Shown here piece after piece: positions 9,499 to 17,502 of a stretch of DNA of 28,705 bases (position 1 is the first letter of the stretch; the number at the start of each line of letters is the position of its first letter). The position numbers and the translations under genes were made by a program. This DNA is from a virus. The notes below the pieces were generated by a model. The model worked only from the letters and a program-made list of their open reading frames with translations. It was not told where the DNA came from and searched no databases. The stretch lies in IMG/VR virus record IMGVR_UViG_3300035145_001961, positions 1 to 28,705 of that record, one strand, 5' to 3'.

Positions 9499-12400
9499 TT
9501 ATTTTACTTTTAGCATATTTCTTTCGATAGAGTTTACGTTACCATTTGTATCTTCCACATCCAATCGTATTGTGTAATATCCTGGATATTGAAAGATGTA
9601 TGTTAACCACATATCATCATAGTATATATCATTCGCTTCAGAGCTTATAGAATTAGAAATTGTCCATTTTTGGTTCTTAATTCCAGCCATCTTAGTAATA
9701 TCTGCAGATATAGTCAAGTGGGTTGACCTTTCTACTTCTGCAAAATCTCTAAAAACTCTTACGTTATCAAATGTAGGATTGTTATGAATACAGTGTAACT
9801 TACCGCTTATTTTTCCATTTAATACTTGATTATTGGCGTCAACAACATATACGTCATCGAAATCATTATATCTTGAATAGTTTTTACCAACTGCAAGTAT
9901 ATTAGCAGCTAATATATTTTGAAGAGGTATATCATCAACATCATCTACTGCTGGACCTCCACCATCAGCTACTTGACCATCTTCATCACCATCTACTGGT
10001 ATCCACTCTCCTGTAGAATCAGTAGTGCCGTCTCCGTCATAGTCAACATATATAACATTGTAGTTAAATTTACTTATAACCTCATCCTCTGAAGCATTTA
10101 GTTCATCGACTAATTGTTGCCAATCTGCAAGAGAATTAGGACTAGCTGGAGAAACGGTAGGCGTAAATGTTCCAATCTTTGACTCACCTGTACTTGGATC
10201 AGTATGTTCAATGGTTAACACTTCATTAGCTGATAGACCAAGTATCTTAAACGAAGCTGTTAGATCCATTCCAACTACTGTAGCATCCCACCAATTATGT
10301 TGACCATCATTCCATCTAAACTCACAGTTACTCCATTGATATGGACCAGCCGTTTCTGAAAAGCCAGTTTCAGAATAAATGTCCAGGTATCTCTTAACCA
10401 TAGACGTATTAATGCTATGAGACTCGTCGTGCAAATAATTAGCTCGATCCATTGACAAATAGAAAGTAGATAAAATATCTTCAGTATATTGAGTATTATT
10501 TAAAGGCATAGACCAAACACCTCCAGTAGAATTCCAATCAGTATCAGTATCTCTCCATTGCATTGTTTCCATCCACTTATGTAGTCCATAGATTTCAACA
10601 TCTTTAAGTTTAACATCGATAGTATCTTCTCTATATTCATAGGATCTATGGCCAAATAAGTCATATGTTCTCATTTCGACACTATATTTACCCTCATATG
10701 GTAATGCCAATGGAAAAACTAAAAAGTCGTCAATAGGCCCTCTAAATGTATTACTATAATCTCTAGGACCTGTAATTACCCATTCAATTTCATAAACCCA
10801 ACGCTTCCACCAATCTTTCCAAGTTACACCTAAGTTTTGATTAGAATCCATTGCATCGTTCCAATTAAACTCAGCATCATCCCAAGTATACGTGAATGTC
10901 TCAGTACCGTCTAGTATTATTGGACACCCAACTGGAATATCTTGGTTAAATGTATCTAAAGGCCCTTGAAAATAATTCTCATAAAACTCAAAATATTGAT
11001 CTCTTAATATTGATCTTTGTCCTTGAGTAACAACTTCTCCATTAGCGTCTCTTATATCTCCACTTAGATCACCATATTGATCAAAATCTAGATTTAATAG
11101 ATCGTTATAGTCATCAGCTAGTGTAGTGTCATCGTCGTCATATATGTTCTTTAAGACGAGAGCAAAATCTTCGACATATAAGTTTCTATCTTTTGGAAGA
11201 ACATCAAATTTAATATCATGACCTTCTGTAAATAAAGCAATACCGTTTTGATTGTTCCAAAAATTCATACTCTTTTGAGCAAAGAAGTCACCTTCTCCAG
11301 TAATATCAACTATCTTGGCGTTAAGCGGTAAGTACTCTCTTTGTAGCTTGTCCTTTAAGCCGTATAACTTTATAAGAACTTCTTCGGGCGTAAAGTCGAA
11401 CACCTCATCAACTTCTGGAATATCCCAATAATCAAACTCTCCGTTAGGTACATTTATTTTGTATACTAAACTAAAACGGCTTGTTTTTTTAAGAGTACTC
11501 GAAGGTACCTTAATAGACATCATCTTTCTTTGTAGCTCTCCATATGTAGAAGAATTAGGAACTGGAATAGCTTTTAGTTTACCAAATCGATCACTCGAGT
11601 CATCGATATTCATCCAATATTCCTTAAGTGTAATATTGTTATAGCCAAAGAAATCAATAGCATTTAGTATTGCCTTATATGTTCCTACGAATGGCTTAAT
11701 ATCATGTAATTCTAAGAGTAGCTCTTTTCTCTTTTGATTTAAGAGAATAAAGTCAGGTGCCATTTCAGTGATATCGTGGTCCTTAAATAATAAAAAGTCT
11801 GTTTCTTCTAGTCTAGCACCCAAGTTATTCAACATAACTTTTAATCTTTCATCTTCACCTTCTACTTCACCATAAAATTTAATTTCAGCAACAGTTGTTT
11901 CAGATATAGAATCTTTTTCGTATATTTGAAGTGTACGGTGGTGTCTCCCTTCATCAAAAGACATTAATGCTATATTGACTGCAATTGCTGAATTATTTAA
12001 ATCTTCAACCTCTTTAAAGCCATCATCGTCTATATCGGTGTCTGCGTCAACAATGTTAATTACATTACCTAACGACTCGTTAAATATAACTCCGCCTGGA
12101 GAAAAATAGTAAAGAGTGTCAGGAGCATCAAGCGGCACATTAAAAGTCAATAAACCATTTGTACCCGGATTTCCTGAATATTCTACACCGTTTGTATATG
12201 TTTCCGCTATAGACCCATCTTGATTTTCTCCGTCAGGTGTTTCTGAAAAAGCCATTATATATGGTTGATTAGACACATCGCTTTGATCAAAAATATATGT
12301 AAAGCCTCTTTTTAGTGTTAATTCAGGCGCAAATGCACAATCATTTGGAAATCCATCAGTTGGATAATTTAAGCAAAAATTAAGACCATCATCAAGAGCA

Positions 12401-12777
12401 ACACTTACATCAAAATAAGTTTCTAATAAATTATTATCAATAATGTCAATTAGATCAAAGCCTTGTTCTTTTTTAACATCTATTTTTACTACGCCTTCTT
12501 CTAAAGCAGTGCCATACATGATAATATCATTTGACGTATCAAAGTCATTAAGCCATCTAAAGTTTAGTGTACTTCCAAATGGAGAGTTTGAAGTCGGATG
12601 ATTTAACCAAATCTGATTATCCTTCTCAACTTCTTCCATCACAAATAAGTTTACAGTTTCATAAAGACCCGTAGAAACAGGATCCATATGAATAGTGCCT
12701 GTGTAAACACCATTAGTATCTTGCACTAAATTAAGATCGTGCTCAGTACCCTTGAAAAAACGTAGCTTTTGAAACAT
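9499..12777 (-). CDS. gp7-like baseplate wedge protein with inserted cupredoxin-like domain
   Basis: At 1092 residues it is close to T4 gp7 (about 1030) and follows the gp6-like gene, so a wedge role like gp7 is likely; this rests on size and order rather than a clear sequence match. Residues about 150-242 form an inserted module with LTLKRGFTYIFDQSDVSNQP, an SETPDG turn, a VPLDAPDTLYYFSPGG strand and GNVINIV. This is the cupredoxin-like fold found in phage tail proteins, but without the usual Cys/His/Met copper ligands. Acidic DxDxDG-type loops at 244-253 and 911-920 could bind calcium. Trp-rich motifs recur at 628-660, 735-756 and 811-832. PKD/Ig-like strands occur near 690-730 and in the last 35 residues (YPGYYTIRLDVEDTNGNVNS). 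The start overlaps the preceding stop by one base (TAATG). Confidence 0.7.
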   Translation of the reverse strand: MFQKLRFFKGTEHDLNLVQDTNGVYTGTIHMDPVSTGLYETVNLFVMEEVEKDNQIWLNHPTSNSPFGSTLNFRWLNDFDTSNDIIMYGTALEEGVVKIDVKKEQGFDLIDIIDNNLLETYFDVSVALDDGLNFCLNYPTDGFPNDCAFAPELTLKRGFTYIFDQSDVSNQPYIMAFSETPDGENQDGSIAETYTNGVEYSGNPGTNGLLTFNVPLDAPDTLYYFSPGGVIFNESLGNVINIVDADTDIDDDGFKEVEDLNNSAIAVNIALMSFDEGRHHRTLQIYEKDSISETTVAEIKFYGEVEGEDERLKVMLNNLGARLEETDFLLFKDHDITEMAPDFILLNQKRKELLLELHDIKPFVGTYKAILNAIDFFGYNNITLKEYWMNIDDSSDRFGKLKAIPVPNSSTYGELQRKMMSIKVPSSTLKKTSRFSLVYKINVPNGEFDYWDIPEVDEVFDFTPEEVLIKLYGLKDKLQREYLPLNAKIVDITGEGDFFAQKSMNFWNNQNGIALFTEGHDIKFDVLPKDRNLYVEDFALVLKNIYDDDDTTLADDYNDLLNLDFDQYGDLSGDIRDANGEVVTQGQRSILRDQYFEFYENYFQGPLDTFNQDIPVGCPIILDGTETFTYTWDDAEFNWNDAMDSNQNLGVTWKDWWKRWVYEIEWVITGPRDYSNTFRGPIDDFLVFPLALPYEGKYSVEMRTYDLFGHRSYEYREDTIDVKLKDVEIYGLHKWMETMQWRDTDTDWNSTGGVWSMPLNNTQYTEDILSTFYLSMDRANYLHDESHSINTSMVKRYLDIYSETGFSETAGPYQWSNCEFRWNDGQHNWWDATVVGMDLTASFKILGLSANEVLTIEHTDPSTGESKIGTFTPTVSPASPNSLADWQQLVDELNASEDEVISKFNYNVIYVDYDGDGTTDSTGEWIPVDGDEDGQVADGGGPAVDDVDDIPLQNILAANILAVGKNYSRYNDFDDVYVVDANNQVLNGKISGKLHCIHNNPTFDNVRVFRDFAEVERSTHLTISADITKMAGIKNQKWTISNSISSEANDIYYDDMWLTYIFQYPGYYTIRLDVEDTNGNVNSIERNMLKVK

Positions 12778-13046
12778 TATCGTATTCTAGTATCGTCTTT
12801 TTTAATGGTATAATTTTTATACCCCTGTAAATTCTTTATAGAACCTATTACTTTATAAAAATAGTCATTTAAAAATAGTATAAAAGTTTGCATTAAATCG
12901 TTTCGTTGAATATGACCGGATAGACTATTATTAAGCAAGTTATCTCTATAATCATGGCCTAAATTAAGTCTATTGTCTTTTCTAGACTTTTTATAGTCAT
13001 ATAACTTTACAAGTCTATATTTAAATAAGTCTTGAAATAAATTCAT
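12777..13046 (-). CDS. Small basic protein between gp6-like and gp7-like genes
   Basis: This 89-residue protein is of unknown family, rich in Lys, Arg, Asn, Tyr and Phe, and begins MNLFQDLFKYRLVKLYDYKK. It is coupled on both sides: its ATG overlaps the stop of the gp6-like gene by 4 nt (ATGA) and its stop overlaps the gp7-like start by 1 nt (TAATG). Its basic composition contrasts with the acidic neighbours. The coupling argues that it is a real, co-expressed gene. A small wedge subunit, an assembly factor or a chaperone for the large gp7-like partner are possible, but nothing in the sequence decides between them. There is no signal peptide and no clear membrane segment. Confidence 0.6.
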   Translation of the reverse strand: MNLFQDLFKYRLVKLYDYKKSRKDNRLNLGHDYRDNLLNNSLSGHIQRNDLMQTFILFLNDYFYKVIGSIKNLQGYKNYTIKKDDTRIR

Positions 13047-14884
13047 GATGATCTTCTAACTATTGATTTTCTATCGCCCGCTTGAAGCCTAGTATAAATT
13101 GTTCTTGGTACGGGAATCTCATCGAATGTAACCGTTAGTGCAGCATCTTCATTAATAGAAGGAATGTCTTTAACAAGTTGACCGTCTCTATCTAACCAAC
13201 CGCCTCTAAATACAGCGACCTCTTCTTTTTCCATAATAATGTCGCCATATTCGTCTAATCCTGCAACATCGGCCGGAATAGAATCGCCAACACTAATATT
13301 AACTAATTCAGTCTCTTGAACTTTTTTAAAGAAAACAAATTTTTGTTTACCATTGCCTATGTCTTCCAAGACAACAGGCTGTTGAGGCACAACTTTAGTA
13401 GTTATAGATTCATAATAACCTAGTCTTCTAGCTTCCTCTTCTGTTTTAGAAACAAATGTGACATTAACTGCATCAACACCTTCAACTTCTTCTAGTATAT
13501 AGATAATATCTGACTTTGGTAATTTATCTCTTCTAGTCACATTTAATAAGTAATTAGACACAACATCTCTTATATCATTAAAAATATCTTCCTTTCTAAA
13601 ACCTTCGAAATATCTAACAGAGATATCCATAGAATAATATCTAGCTTTAGGCTCAACGAACTTAACTTCTGTCGTAACCATTTGTTGACCAGATTCTTGT
13701 AAAACTCCAGCCATAGCGCTATATTCATTAGCATCGAAGAACATTTCATTTATAGGTAATGAAAAATAATCTAAGTTCTTAGCCAATTTTCGTTTAACAT
13801 CTGGAATTGCAAATATGTAAATGACATTATCGTCGTCGATATATTGGTCATCAACCGTGTTATATGCGTCAATGTAAGAGAAAATACCGTATCTGCCTAA
13901 GAAATACTCATAATGATCTGGAGTTGCTAAGACAAAGCTCTTAGACGCCATTGGAGCGATTAATTTGGTAAATTCGGTTGATTCTCTATCGCCGCCCATT
14001 TTAGGAGATGAGGTAACGCTAGCTTGTAAGAACTTATTTAAGTCATATGAATTTCCAAGAGCATCTGATCCTTCATCGACCCATTTAAAGGTTAGATCTG
14101 AAGCATCGTCTAAGTTACCCATAACTCCGTCATGTTTAATATATTCTATTTCAATAGAAGAACCGGAAACTGGCATCATACCAAAATTACCATTGCCAAA
14201 ATAAACATCTAAGCCTCCGCCGATACCCGTTTTAATAATATAACCCTTATCAGAAGGTAACATTTCATATAAAGAATTAAACTTGGTCCACAATTCGCCA
14301 TTAACCGATACTGAAACCAAATTGTGGTCCGTTAGGCCTCCAGTTTGGATATTAAACGATTGTAACTTTTCACCAGTTCCAGTCACCGTTTGAGACTCTA
14401 TTTCGCCTTGTATAATAGAACAAGTAAATGTGCTACTGTCAGATTTTTCTATTCTAAATTGATCTTTGCTAGTTCTAAGCATATAGTTTAATCCATTAGC
14501 ATCAAACTTTATTTTAGTATTTGCTGGTATATTAATAGCATCTCCTATAACTTTACTTAGATCTACACCGGCAGCCCATCTAAATGTAATCTCTCCAAAG
14601 GCCGCAAACCCTCTAGTTGGATCATGACCCGCAAGTCTAGATAGTCCGTAAATAGATTCAGGTTGTTGAGCTGTGTAAATATTTTGCTCAACGGTCGCAT
14701 CTTCAACATAGAACATTAACATTTCACCAATCTCTGACATAACCTCAAGTATTTGAGAGAAAGGAGATGCCGAAGTCAAGAGAGTCCCAGCTCTATTATA
14801 AACTCTACTTATGTAGGTTTTAGCGTCTGTTACTATGTCTTGAGCGACAGTTCTAGTTGTATTTAAAAATTTAAAATCGGCCAT
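13043..14884 (-). CDS. Baseplate wedge protein, gp6/gpJ-like
   Basis: This 613-residue protein is close in length to T4 gp6 (660). In contractile tails gp6/gpJ proteins form the ring that holds the wedges together and changes shape when the sheath contracts. The N-terminus (SPFSQILEVMSEIGEMLMFY near 40-59) and the region around NIYTAQQPESIYGLSRLAGH fit the baseplate-J pattern. Near the C-terminal half there is a characteristic segment, MDISVRYFEGFRKEDIFNDI, followed by KLPKSDIIYILEEVEGVDAV, typical of the gp6/J C-terminal domains. It directly follows the gp25-like gene, the usual gp25-gp6 order in contractile phages. The ATG is preceded by an AT-rich leader and the gene ends in a 4-nt overlap with the 89-aa gene. 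Confidence 0.85.
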   Translation of the reverse strand: MADFKFLNTTRTVAQDIVTDAKTYISRVYNRAGTLLTSASPFSQILEVMSEIGEMLMFYVEDATVEQNIYTAQQPESIYGLSRLAGHDPTRGFAAFGEITFRWAAGVDLSKVIGDAINIPANTKIKFDANGLNYMLRTSKDQFRIEKSDSSTFTCSIIQGEIESQTVTGTGEKLQSFNIQTGGLTDHNLVSVSVNGELWTKFNSLYEMLPSDKGYIIKTGIGGGLDVYFGNGNFGMMPVSGSSIEIEYIKHDGVMGNLDDASDLTFKWVDEGSDALGNSYDLNKFLQASVTSSPKMGGDRESTEFTKLIAPMASKSFVLATPDHYEYFLGRYGIFSYIDAYNTVDDQYIDDDNVIYIFAIPDVKRKLAKNLDYFSLPINEMFFDANEYSAMAGVLQESGQQMVTTEVKFVEPKARYYSMDISVRYFEGFRKEDIFNDIRDVVSNYLLNVTRRDKLPKSDIIYILEEVEGVDAVNVTFVSKTEEEARRLGYYESITTKVVPQQPVVLEDIGNGKQKFVFFKKVQETELVNISVGDSIPADVAGLDEYGDIIMEKEEVAVFRGGWLDRDGQLVKDIPSINEDAALTVTFDEIPVPRTIYTRLQAGDRKSIVRRSS

Positions 14885-14897
14885 TATATGGGTTCAT

Positions 14898-15254
14898 TTA
14901 ATTAATATAGACTTGTACTAAGTATCTTGAGTCAATTGTTATATCAATATATGCAATATCTCTAACAGTACCTCTAGCGAAAGAGACTTCCGCCGATACT
15001 TTATACTTTTTTGCAAGTGGACAATAAAGTCCTATTTGCTCGTCTATTGTAGATTTTATTTGTAAGTTATTATAGTTTAATGAATACACTAAATCCTCTA
15101 AATTACATCCAAAATTAGGGTTAGCTAACACCTCTCCTTTGTTTGTAAATAAGACAGTTTCGATCTGAGTTATAAGCTGAGCAATCTCACTACTGCTATG
15201 TACTTTAGTCTGATCAAAGTTAGGGTCGCCTACTGTCTTGATATAGAGTTCCAT
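14898..15254 (-). CDS. Baseplate wedge protein gp25-like
   Basis: At 118 residues this matches the usual length of gp25/gpW-family proteins (T4 gp25 is 132). The family sits at the inner wedge and contacts the sheath, where it helps initiate sheath assembly. The core reads SSEIAQLITQIETVLFTNKG, then EVLANPNFGCNLEDLVYSLN, which fits the family pattern of a helix, a Pro/Phe/Gly turn and an LxxLVY-type helix. The last strands (ARGTVRDIAYIDITIDSRYL) form the C-terminal beta unit. In the canonical EPR position I read ANPNF, so the family Glu-Pro-Arg triad is not obviously preserved. The gene is 29 nt after the connector-like gene and 13 nt before the gp6-like gene. Confidence 0.85.
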   Translation of the reverse strand: MELYIKTVGDPNFDQTKVHSSSEIAQLITQIETVLFTNKGEVLANPNFGCNLEDLVYSLNYNNLQIKSTIDEQIGLYCPLAKKYKVSAEVSFARGTVRDIAYIDITIDSRYLVQVYIN

Positions 15255-15283
15255 CTAGTATCTATTCAACTTTTTTATTTAGC

Positions 15284-16126
15284 TTATGAATGCATCATCC
15301 AATCGACACCTTCATCTCCTTTTATTTCTTCTATGACAGCTGCAAGCTCTTCATCTCCCATAGATTTTATTTCAGAGTAGTCAAACTCTACATTACCAGG
15401 TAACGCAAATTTAAAAATGCCTAATTTAGAACCTAAAGAAATCTTAACTTTAGCAGCGACATATCTAAAGAATATCTCATCAGAATAGAGCGCACAATTA
15501 GGAATAGTCTCATAAACTTCAAGTATAACATCTCCTTTAGGAGTGTCTCCCATAAACTTAAGCTCACCTGTCAACTGTGAGAAATGGAACGAAATCGGGT
15601 TCTCCATGATTTGTCTAGATAGATCCACCATAGATTGGTTAATTACATAGTATTGTAACTCTTCTGCACCTCTAGCAGCTCCATCTCCATCGTACACATT
15701 TCTAAATAACATTCTCTCTAATGCAAAGTCAGAGCCGCTTTCGAATCTTAAGTCTAAGCCTCCGCCTGGTTGATTCCAACCGCTTGCTAAGTCATAAAGA
15801 CCATAAACAGAGAACACCATGCCAGAACCATCACTTGCGGCCTGTGGTAAATGCAAAGCTCTATGAGCTTTAAAGTAGTCAGTACTAAATACACTATTAG
15901 GAATGTGATAATAGTTTTCCTTAACAGAATATTCATAATTCTTATAGAACCATTTAACAGCTCTTTTTATAATATTTAATACTTCTTTTTTAGGAAGATT
16001 AACGGGAATCATACATGCTCCCGTAAGTTCATCTGCGATCTCATCTAAAAATAGATCTTGACAATCTTCACCAAAACTTTTTGGAGTATTTAAGCCGCTT
16101 TCATTACCGCTTCTGATTTCACTCAT
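15284..16126 (-). CDS. Probable virion structural protein, neck/connector-like
   Basis: This 280-residue protein has an N-terminal motif with LPKKEVLNIIKRAVKWFYKN followed by an aromatic stretch. It ends with FFRYVAAKVKISLGSKLGIF, LPGNVEFDYSEIKSMGDEEL and an acidic helix. This layout recalls a group of T4-like marine-phage structural proteins, possibly neck or adaptor subunits: short helices bearing WF, a beta core, then a helix ending near an LPGG- or LPGN-type loop and an E-rich tail. I could not match a named family by sight, and its position between the amidoligase-like and gp25-like genes would equally allow a wedge-associated protein. It begins 1 nt after the stop of the amidoligase-like gene, so the two are probably co-transcribed. 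Confidence 0.6.
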   Translation of the reverse strand: MSEIRSGNESGLNTPKSFGEDCQDLFLDEIADELTGACMIPVNLPKKEVLNIIKRAVKWFYKNYEYSVKENYYHIPNSVFSTDYFKAHRALHLPQAASDGSGMVFSVYGLYDLASGWNQPGGGLDLRFESGSDFALERMLFRNVYDGDGAARGAEELQYYVINQSMVDLSRQIMENPISFHFSQLTGELKFMGDTPKGDVILEVYETIPNCALYSDEIFFRYVAAKVKISLGSKLGIFKFALPGNVEFDYSEIKSMGDEELAAVIEEIKGDEGVDWMMHS

Positions 16127-16127
16127 C

Positions 16128-17441
16128 TTATGATTTTATTTTTTTAGTAACTACAACTTCTACGTCATCTTCAAACCTAGAATCTCTAGTTATCATGCCT
16201 TCTCTAAATATACCGCCTTTCATTTTACCTTTAAATATACCATCTCTGCCAAAAACAAAACTATTAATAATAGTACAGCTACCATGTACAAAACATGATT
16301 CTACTTTAGACTCTTTTACTTCTGTGCCCTGATATAGATTACACCTTTTTAACATAGATCCTTCAACTTTACAACCAAATAAGTCGCTTTTTTCTATATT
16401 ACCTCTAATTTCGCAATCTACAAAGTCATAACCTTCCAATTGAAAACAAGTTGGAAATTTACCATCTTTAACCTGAATATGAGAAATATCACTATCATAA
16501 TTAACAATCCCCTCTGTCATACCCCCCTTAGTTATTAGATCCATAACTCTATGTTTCATACGATCCCAATACATATCTATAGTCTCACCGTGATCGTTAA
16601 GATCTACTAGAATTTCTATCTTAGGCCAATTCTTATTTACGTTTCTAAAGTCTCTTAAAGATAATGCAACTGGCTCGTTTTTATGTAGAATTCTACGAAG
16701 CTCTAATTTGTTTTCTTCTGTAAAATTAGAATTATTACAAGATTTCCAAATAGTCATAATAAATGATTCCCAAAGATAGAAGATATCGTCTTGTCTTTGT
16801 TCGTAATTCTTTCCACCTAAATACCTGAACTCCAAATAATTCTTTAACTTCTTTTCAAAATTAATTCCGTAATATTTGGTGTTTGGAAAATCATAGTTAT
16901 GAATAGAAGTGTTGACCGAATCATAGTGGAATGCATCAACCTTTGGCATAATCCATTTTATACTTTTAGCATAAACTGAATTTTCTCTATCAGGAAATAG
17001 ATTGTAAACTTGTTTCTCATTGAAGTCCAAGATAAACTTAAGAGTGTTCATCTTAGATATCATGTTCTTATCTTCTAAATAGTCTTTATCAAACGATAAG
17101 TTAAGGTGAATACCCGATCTATCCGTTGTATAACCATTTTCTCTGATCCAACCTAACACCTTAATCATCATAATTCTGGCGTTTCTATAAGGCATAGCTC
17201 CGGTAACCAGCTCCATTAATCCTTTACCACCTGACATATCAGGTTCAATCTTAAATTCTTTATCAGTTGGTTCAAAATCAGAGTGAGCTTTATCTTCTAT
17301 ACTAATAGAACGGTCTAAAAGATCCTCCAATTGCTTGGTAGTTTCTTTTAGGCCCAATTTGGAATAAAACTCGAACTCTACTCCACATAGTGAAGCATTA
17401 AGTATCTCTGCTCTATTAGAATTTTTATGAAGTTTGTTCAT
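16128..17441 (-). CDS. Amidoligase-like enzyme with C-terminal beta-helix-like domain
   Basis: This 437-residue protein has the motif pattern of the glutamine-synthetase-fold amidoligases (Pfam Amidoligase_2 type), which make amide bonds between carboxylates and amines using ATP. Visible motifs are GVEFEFY (20-26), FKIEPDMSGGKGLMELVTG (63-81), SGIHLNLSF (109-117) and YLEFRYLGG (202-210). These supply the Glu, Asp, His and Arg residues expected around the metal and nucleotide site. Residues about 325-425 are a run of short strands with Cys, Ser and Phe at regular spacing, resembling a pentapeptide or beta-helix stack. A candidate promoter lies 24 nt upstream, and the next gene starts 1 nt downstream. 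The substrate is unknown: modification of a virion protein, the cell wall or a small molecule are all possible. Assignment is by motif reading only. Confidence 0.7.
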   Translation of the reverse strand: MNKLHKNSNRAEILNASLCGVEFEFYSKLGLKETTKQLEDLLDRSISIEDKAHSDFEPTDKEFKIEPDMSGGKGLMELVTGAMPYRNARIMMIKVLGWIRENGYTTDRSGIHLNLSFDKDYLEDKNMISKMNTLKFILDFNEKQVYNLFPDRENSVYAKSIKWIMPKVDAFHYDSVNTSIHNYDFPNTKYYGINFEKKLKNYLEFRYLGGKNYEQRQDDIFYLWESFIMTIWKSCNNSNFTEENKLELRRILHKNEPVALSLRDFRNVNKNWPKIEILVDLNDHGETIDMYWDRMKHRVMDLITKGGMTEGIVNYDSDISHIQVKDGKFPTCFQLEGYDFVDCEIRGNIEKSDLFGCKVEGSMLKRCNLYQGTEVKESKVESCFVHGSCTIINSFVFGRDGIFKGKMKGGIFREGMITRDSRFEDDVEVVVTKKIKS

Positions 17442-17465
17442 CGGGACCGATATATCTTTGTTATG

Positions 17466-17474
17466 GTATATATC
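17466..17474 (-). promoter_or_regulatory. Candidate late-promoter element GATATATAC before the amidoligase-like gene
   Basis: GATATATAC reads 17474-17466 on the minus strand, 24 nt upstream of the ATG at 17441, in a 53-nt gap. A second partial copy, GATATATC, lies at 17456-17449, only 7 nt before the start and probably too close to act as a promoter. The same core occurs in the other three long gaps. Confidence 0.5.
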
Positions 17475-17487
17475 AATCTCACTATGA

Positions 17488-17502
17488 CATCATATTATGA
17501 TG
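17488..17502. repeat. Short dyad at the end of the S1-like gene
   Basis: CATCATA at 17488-17494 and TATGATG at 17496-17502 are reverse complements with a single base between them. The dyad spans the stop codon of the S1-like gene. The one-base spacer makes a protein-binding dyad more plausible than a stable hairpin, and no U-tract follows. It may be chance in AT-rich DNA. Confidence 0.3.

Noticed and set aside
9622-9630. Additional GATATATAC copy
   Set aside because: It is inside the gp7-like coding region (reads as Asp-Ile-Tyr codons) about 130 nt before the next start; coding sequence explains it, so I did not list it as a promoter.
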